Source: an uncultured Flavobacteriales bacterium
Lineage (GTDB): Bacteria; Bacteroidota; Bacteroidia; Flavobacteriales; BACL11
Assembly: GCA_913047525.1 (NCBI GenBank)
Contig: CAJWUS010000065.1
Span: 1-7,252, forward strand
Length of the DNA stretch: 7,252 nt
Reading direction: 5' to 3'
Shown: positions 6,412 to 7,252 of the stretch, piece by piece
Layout of the letters: every line of letters starts with the position of its first letter
Position numbering within the stretch: position 1 is the first letter of the stretch
Translations under genes and position numbers: made by a program
Notes under the pieces: model-generated
What the model was told of the DNA's origin: nothing
Databases searched by the model: none
What the model saw: only the letters and a program-made list of their open reading frames with translations

Positions 6412-6909
6412 CTTAAAAACAGGAACAACAGAGCAAGCTTCACCAAACATTAAACTGCTAACGGCGTTTTGTAATTTTTTTGTAATTGCAATATAAAGCT
6501 CTTCATTAAGCGGGATATGCCCACAACCTTTTACAATTACTTTTTTATTTTCAAACTGGCTATGATTGATGTTTTCTATATTTTGTAAAAACAATTTTTG
6601 GAAGACTTCTTTTTTCTCCCCAAAATGAATTTCTGCAGCATGATTATTAAGGTGAGAAGTTAGCAGCATATAGGCCCACATTGGGATGATACAATCAATA
6701 CTACAATTAATGGCAACAATTTTATTTTCATACAAACTAAAATCAAATCTTTTTAGTGCCATTCTGAAATCTTTTTCTTTGAGTATAAATTTCTCAAATA
6801 AAAAATCTTTTAAATCAATTTCGGTAATTTTTTTGGCAGGAACATAATCAGATAAATCAATAGTGATTAAGTCAGAATTAGCAACTCTATTTATAATTTC
6901 TTTACCCAT
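6403..6909 (-). CDS. DUF2480 family protein
   Basis: This 168-residue protein has the marks of DUF2480, a family I know only from Bacteroidota. They are the start GKEIINRVANS, KEKDFRMALKRFDFS (44-58), the INCSIDCIIPMWAYML segment (67-82), VIVKGCGHIPL (124-134) and the end MFGEACSVVPVFKKK. Length is normal, and no signal peptide or membrane segment is visible, so it is cytoplasmic. Its biochemical role is not known to me. It has four cysteines, Cys69, Cys73, Cys129 and Cys159. By memory of relatives, those at 69, 129 and 159 lie in the conserved blocks and could bind a metal or an Fe-S cluster. It starts 2 bases after the MIP18/DUF59 gene, so the two are almost certainly co-transcribed, which points to a role in Fe-S cluster assembly or delivery. 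That link is inference from neighbourhood and cysteines. Confidence 0.87.
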   Translation of the reverse strand: MGKEIINRVANSDLITIDLSDYVPAKKITEIDLKDFLFEKFILKEKDFRMALKRFDFSLYENKIVAINCSIDCIIPMWAYMLLTSHLNNHAAEIHFGEKKEVFQKLFLQNIENINHSQFENKKVIVKGCGHIPLNEELYIAITKKLQNAVSSLMFGEACSVVPVFKKK

Positions 6910-6911
6910 TT

Positions 6912-7235
6912 TTATAACATTCCAAGTTCTAATCTTGCCTCTTCACTCATCATGTCTTTTGTCCATATAGGTTCAAAAACAATTTCCACTTTTGCACTAT
7001 TAACATCAGGGACAGTCTTACATTTTTCTTCAACTTCTACTGGTAAGGTCTCTGCAACAGGGCAATTTGGAGTAGTTAAAGTCATGGTAATTTTTACATC
7101 ATACTCATCACTTACTTCTACATCATAAATAAGACCTAAATCATAAATATTTACAGGAATTTCAGGGTCGTAAATTTCACAAATTACTTTTATTACCTGT
7201 TCCCCTATTTTTTGTAATTTTTCTTCTGTTTTCAT
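6912..7235 (-). CDS. MIP18/DUF59 family Fe-S assembly protein, SufT-like
   Basis: This 107-residue cytoplasmic protein belongs to the MIP18 (DUF59) family, whose members (SufT, CIA2/FAM96, PaaD) help to mature Fe-S proteins. It shows the usual order of motifs: DPEIPVNIYDLGLIYDV (23-39), the central strand KITMTLTTPNCPV with the conserved reactive Cys58, VEIVFEPIW (83-91) and the end WTKDMMSEEARLELGML. Length is typical for a single-domain member. The ATG (complement of 7233-7235) is followed directly by a normal N-terminal helix. Only 17 bases lie upstream in the window, with no promoter box, so the gene is probably inside an operon that begins further right. In related Bacteroidota, such a gene often ends a suf cluster, which would be expected beyond the edge. 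The DUF2480 gene follows after 2 bases. Confidence 0.9.
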   Translation of the reverse strand: MKTEEKLQKIGEQVIKVICEIYDPEIPVNIYDLGLIYDVEVSDEYDVKITMTLTTPNCPVAETLPVEVEEKCKTVPDVNSAKVEIVFEPIWTKDMMSEEARLELGML

Positions 7236-7252
7236 CTTATTTATTAAAAGCT

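Noticed and set aside
1..7252. CRISPR array, tRNA, rRNA, insertion sequence, toxin-antitoxin pair or defence genes.
   Set aside because: No regularly spaced repeats, cloverleaf sequence, terminal inverted repeats, transposase or recognisable defence protein were seen on either strand.

Overview
The window comes from an AT-rich member of the Bacteroidota, most likely the Flavobacteriia or a close relative. The grounds are: an S46 dipeptidyl peptidase, a DUF2480 protein next to a MIP18/DUF59 protein, the long 'KHECG' form of a PurF-family amidotransferase, no clear purine-rich Shine-Dalgarno sequences before the genes, and promoter boxes that match the Bacteroidota consensus (TTTG, about 19 bases, TAnnTTTG) 17 to 21 bases before start codons. 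No species can be named from the sequence alone.

Layout. Positions 1-342 hold no intact gene. They contain a promoter-like box and what looks like a broken small gene (about 67-342) spread over two reading frames. Its last bases overlap the start of a glutaredoxin-like protein (332-571, +). Next is a 631-residue PurF-family protein (596-2491, +), with its own promoter-like box at the glutaredoxin stop codon. After a 127-base convergent gap comes a secreted S46 dipeptidyl peptidase of 805 residues (5036-2619, -) with an unusual C-terminal extension. A 100-base divergent region (5037-5136) carries two back-to-back promoters, one for the peptidase and one for the RluF-type pseudouridine synthase (5137-5880, +). 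A FlaR-type P-loop kinase-like protein (5864-6394, +) is coupled to rluF and can only start at a TTG. Converging on it from the right are a DUF2480 protein (6909-6403, -) and, 2 bases upstream of that, a MIP18/DUF59 (SufT-like) protein (7235-6912, -). The last two probably form the end of an Fe-S cluster assembly operon that continues beyond the right edge.

How the genes work together. This is mostly housekeeping sequence: purine-type metabolism, peptide use, rRNA modification and Fe-S assembly. I see no mobile element, CRISPR array, tRNA, rRNA or toxin-antitoxin unit, and no clear new multi-gene system. The points most worth a second look are the decayed gene at the left, the C-terminal extension on the peptidase, the altered glutamine-site and Fe-S motifs of the PurF-like protein, the kinase with no ATG start, and the cysteine-bearing DUF2480 protein next to an Fe-S assembly factor.
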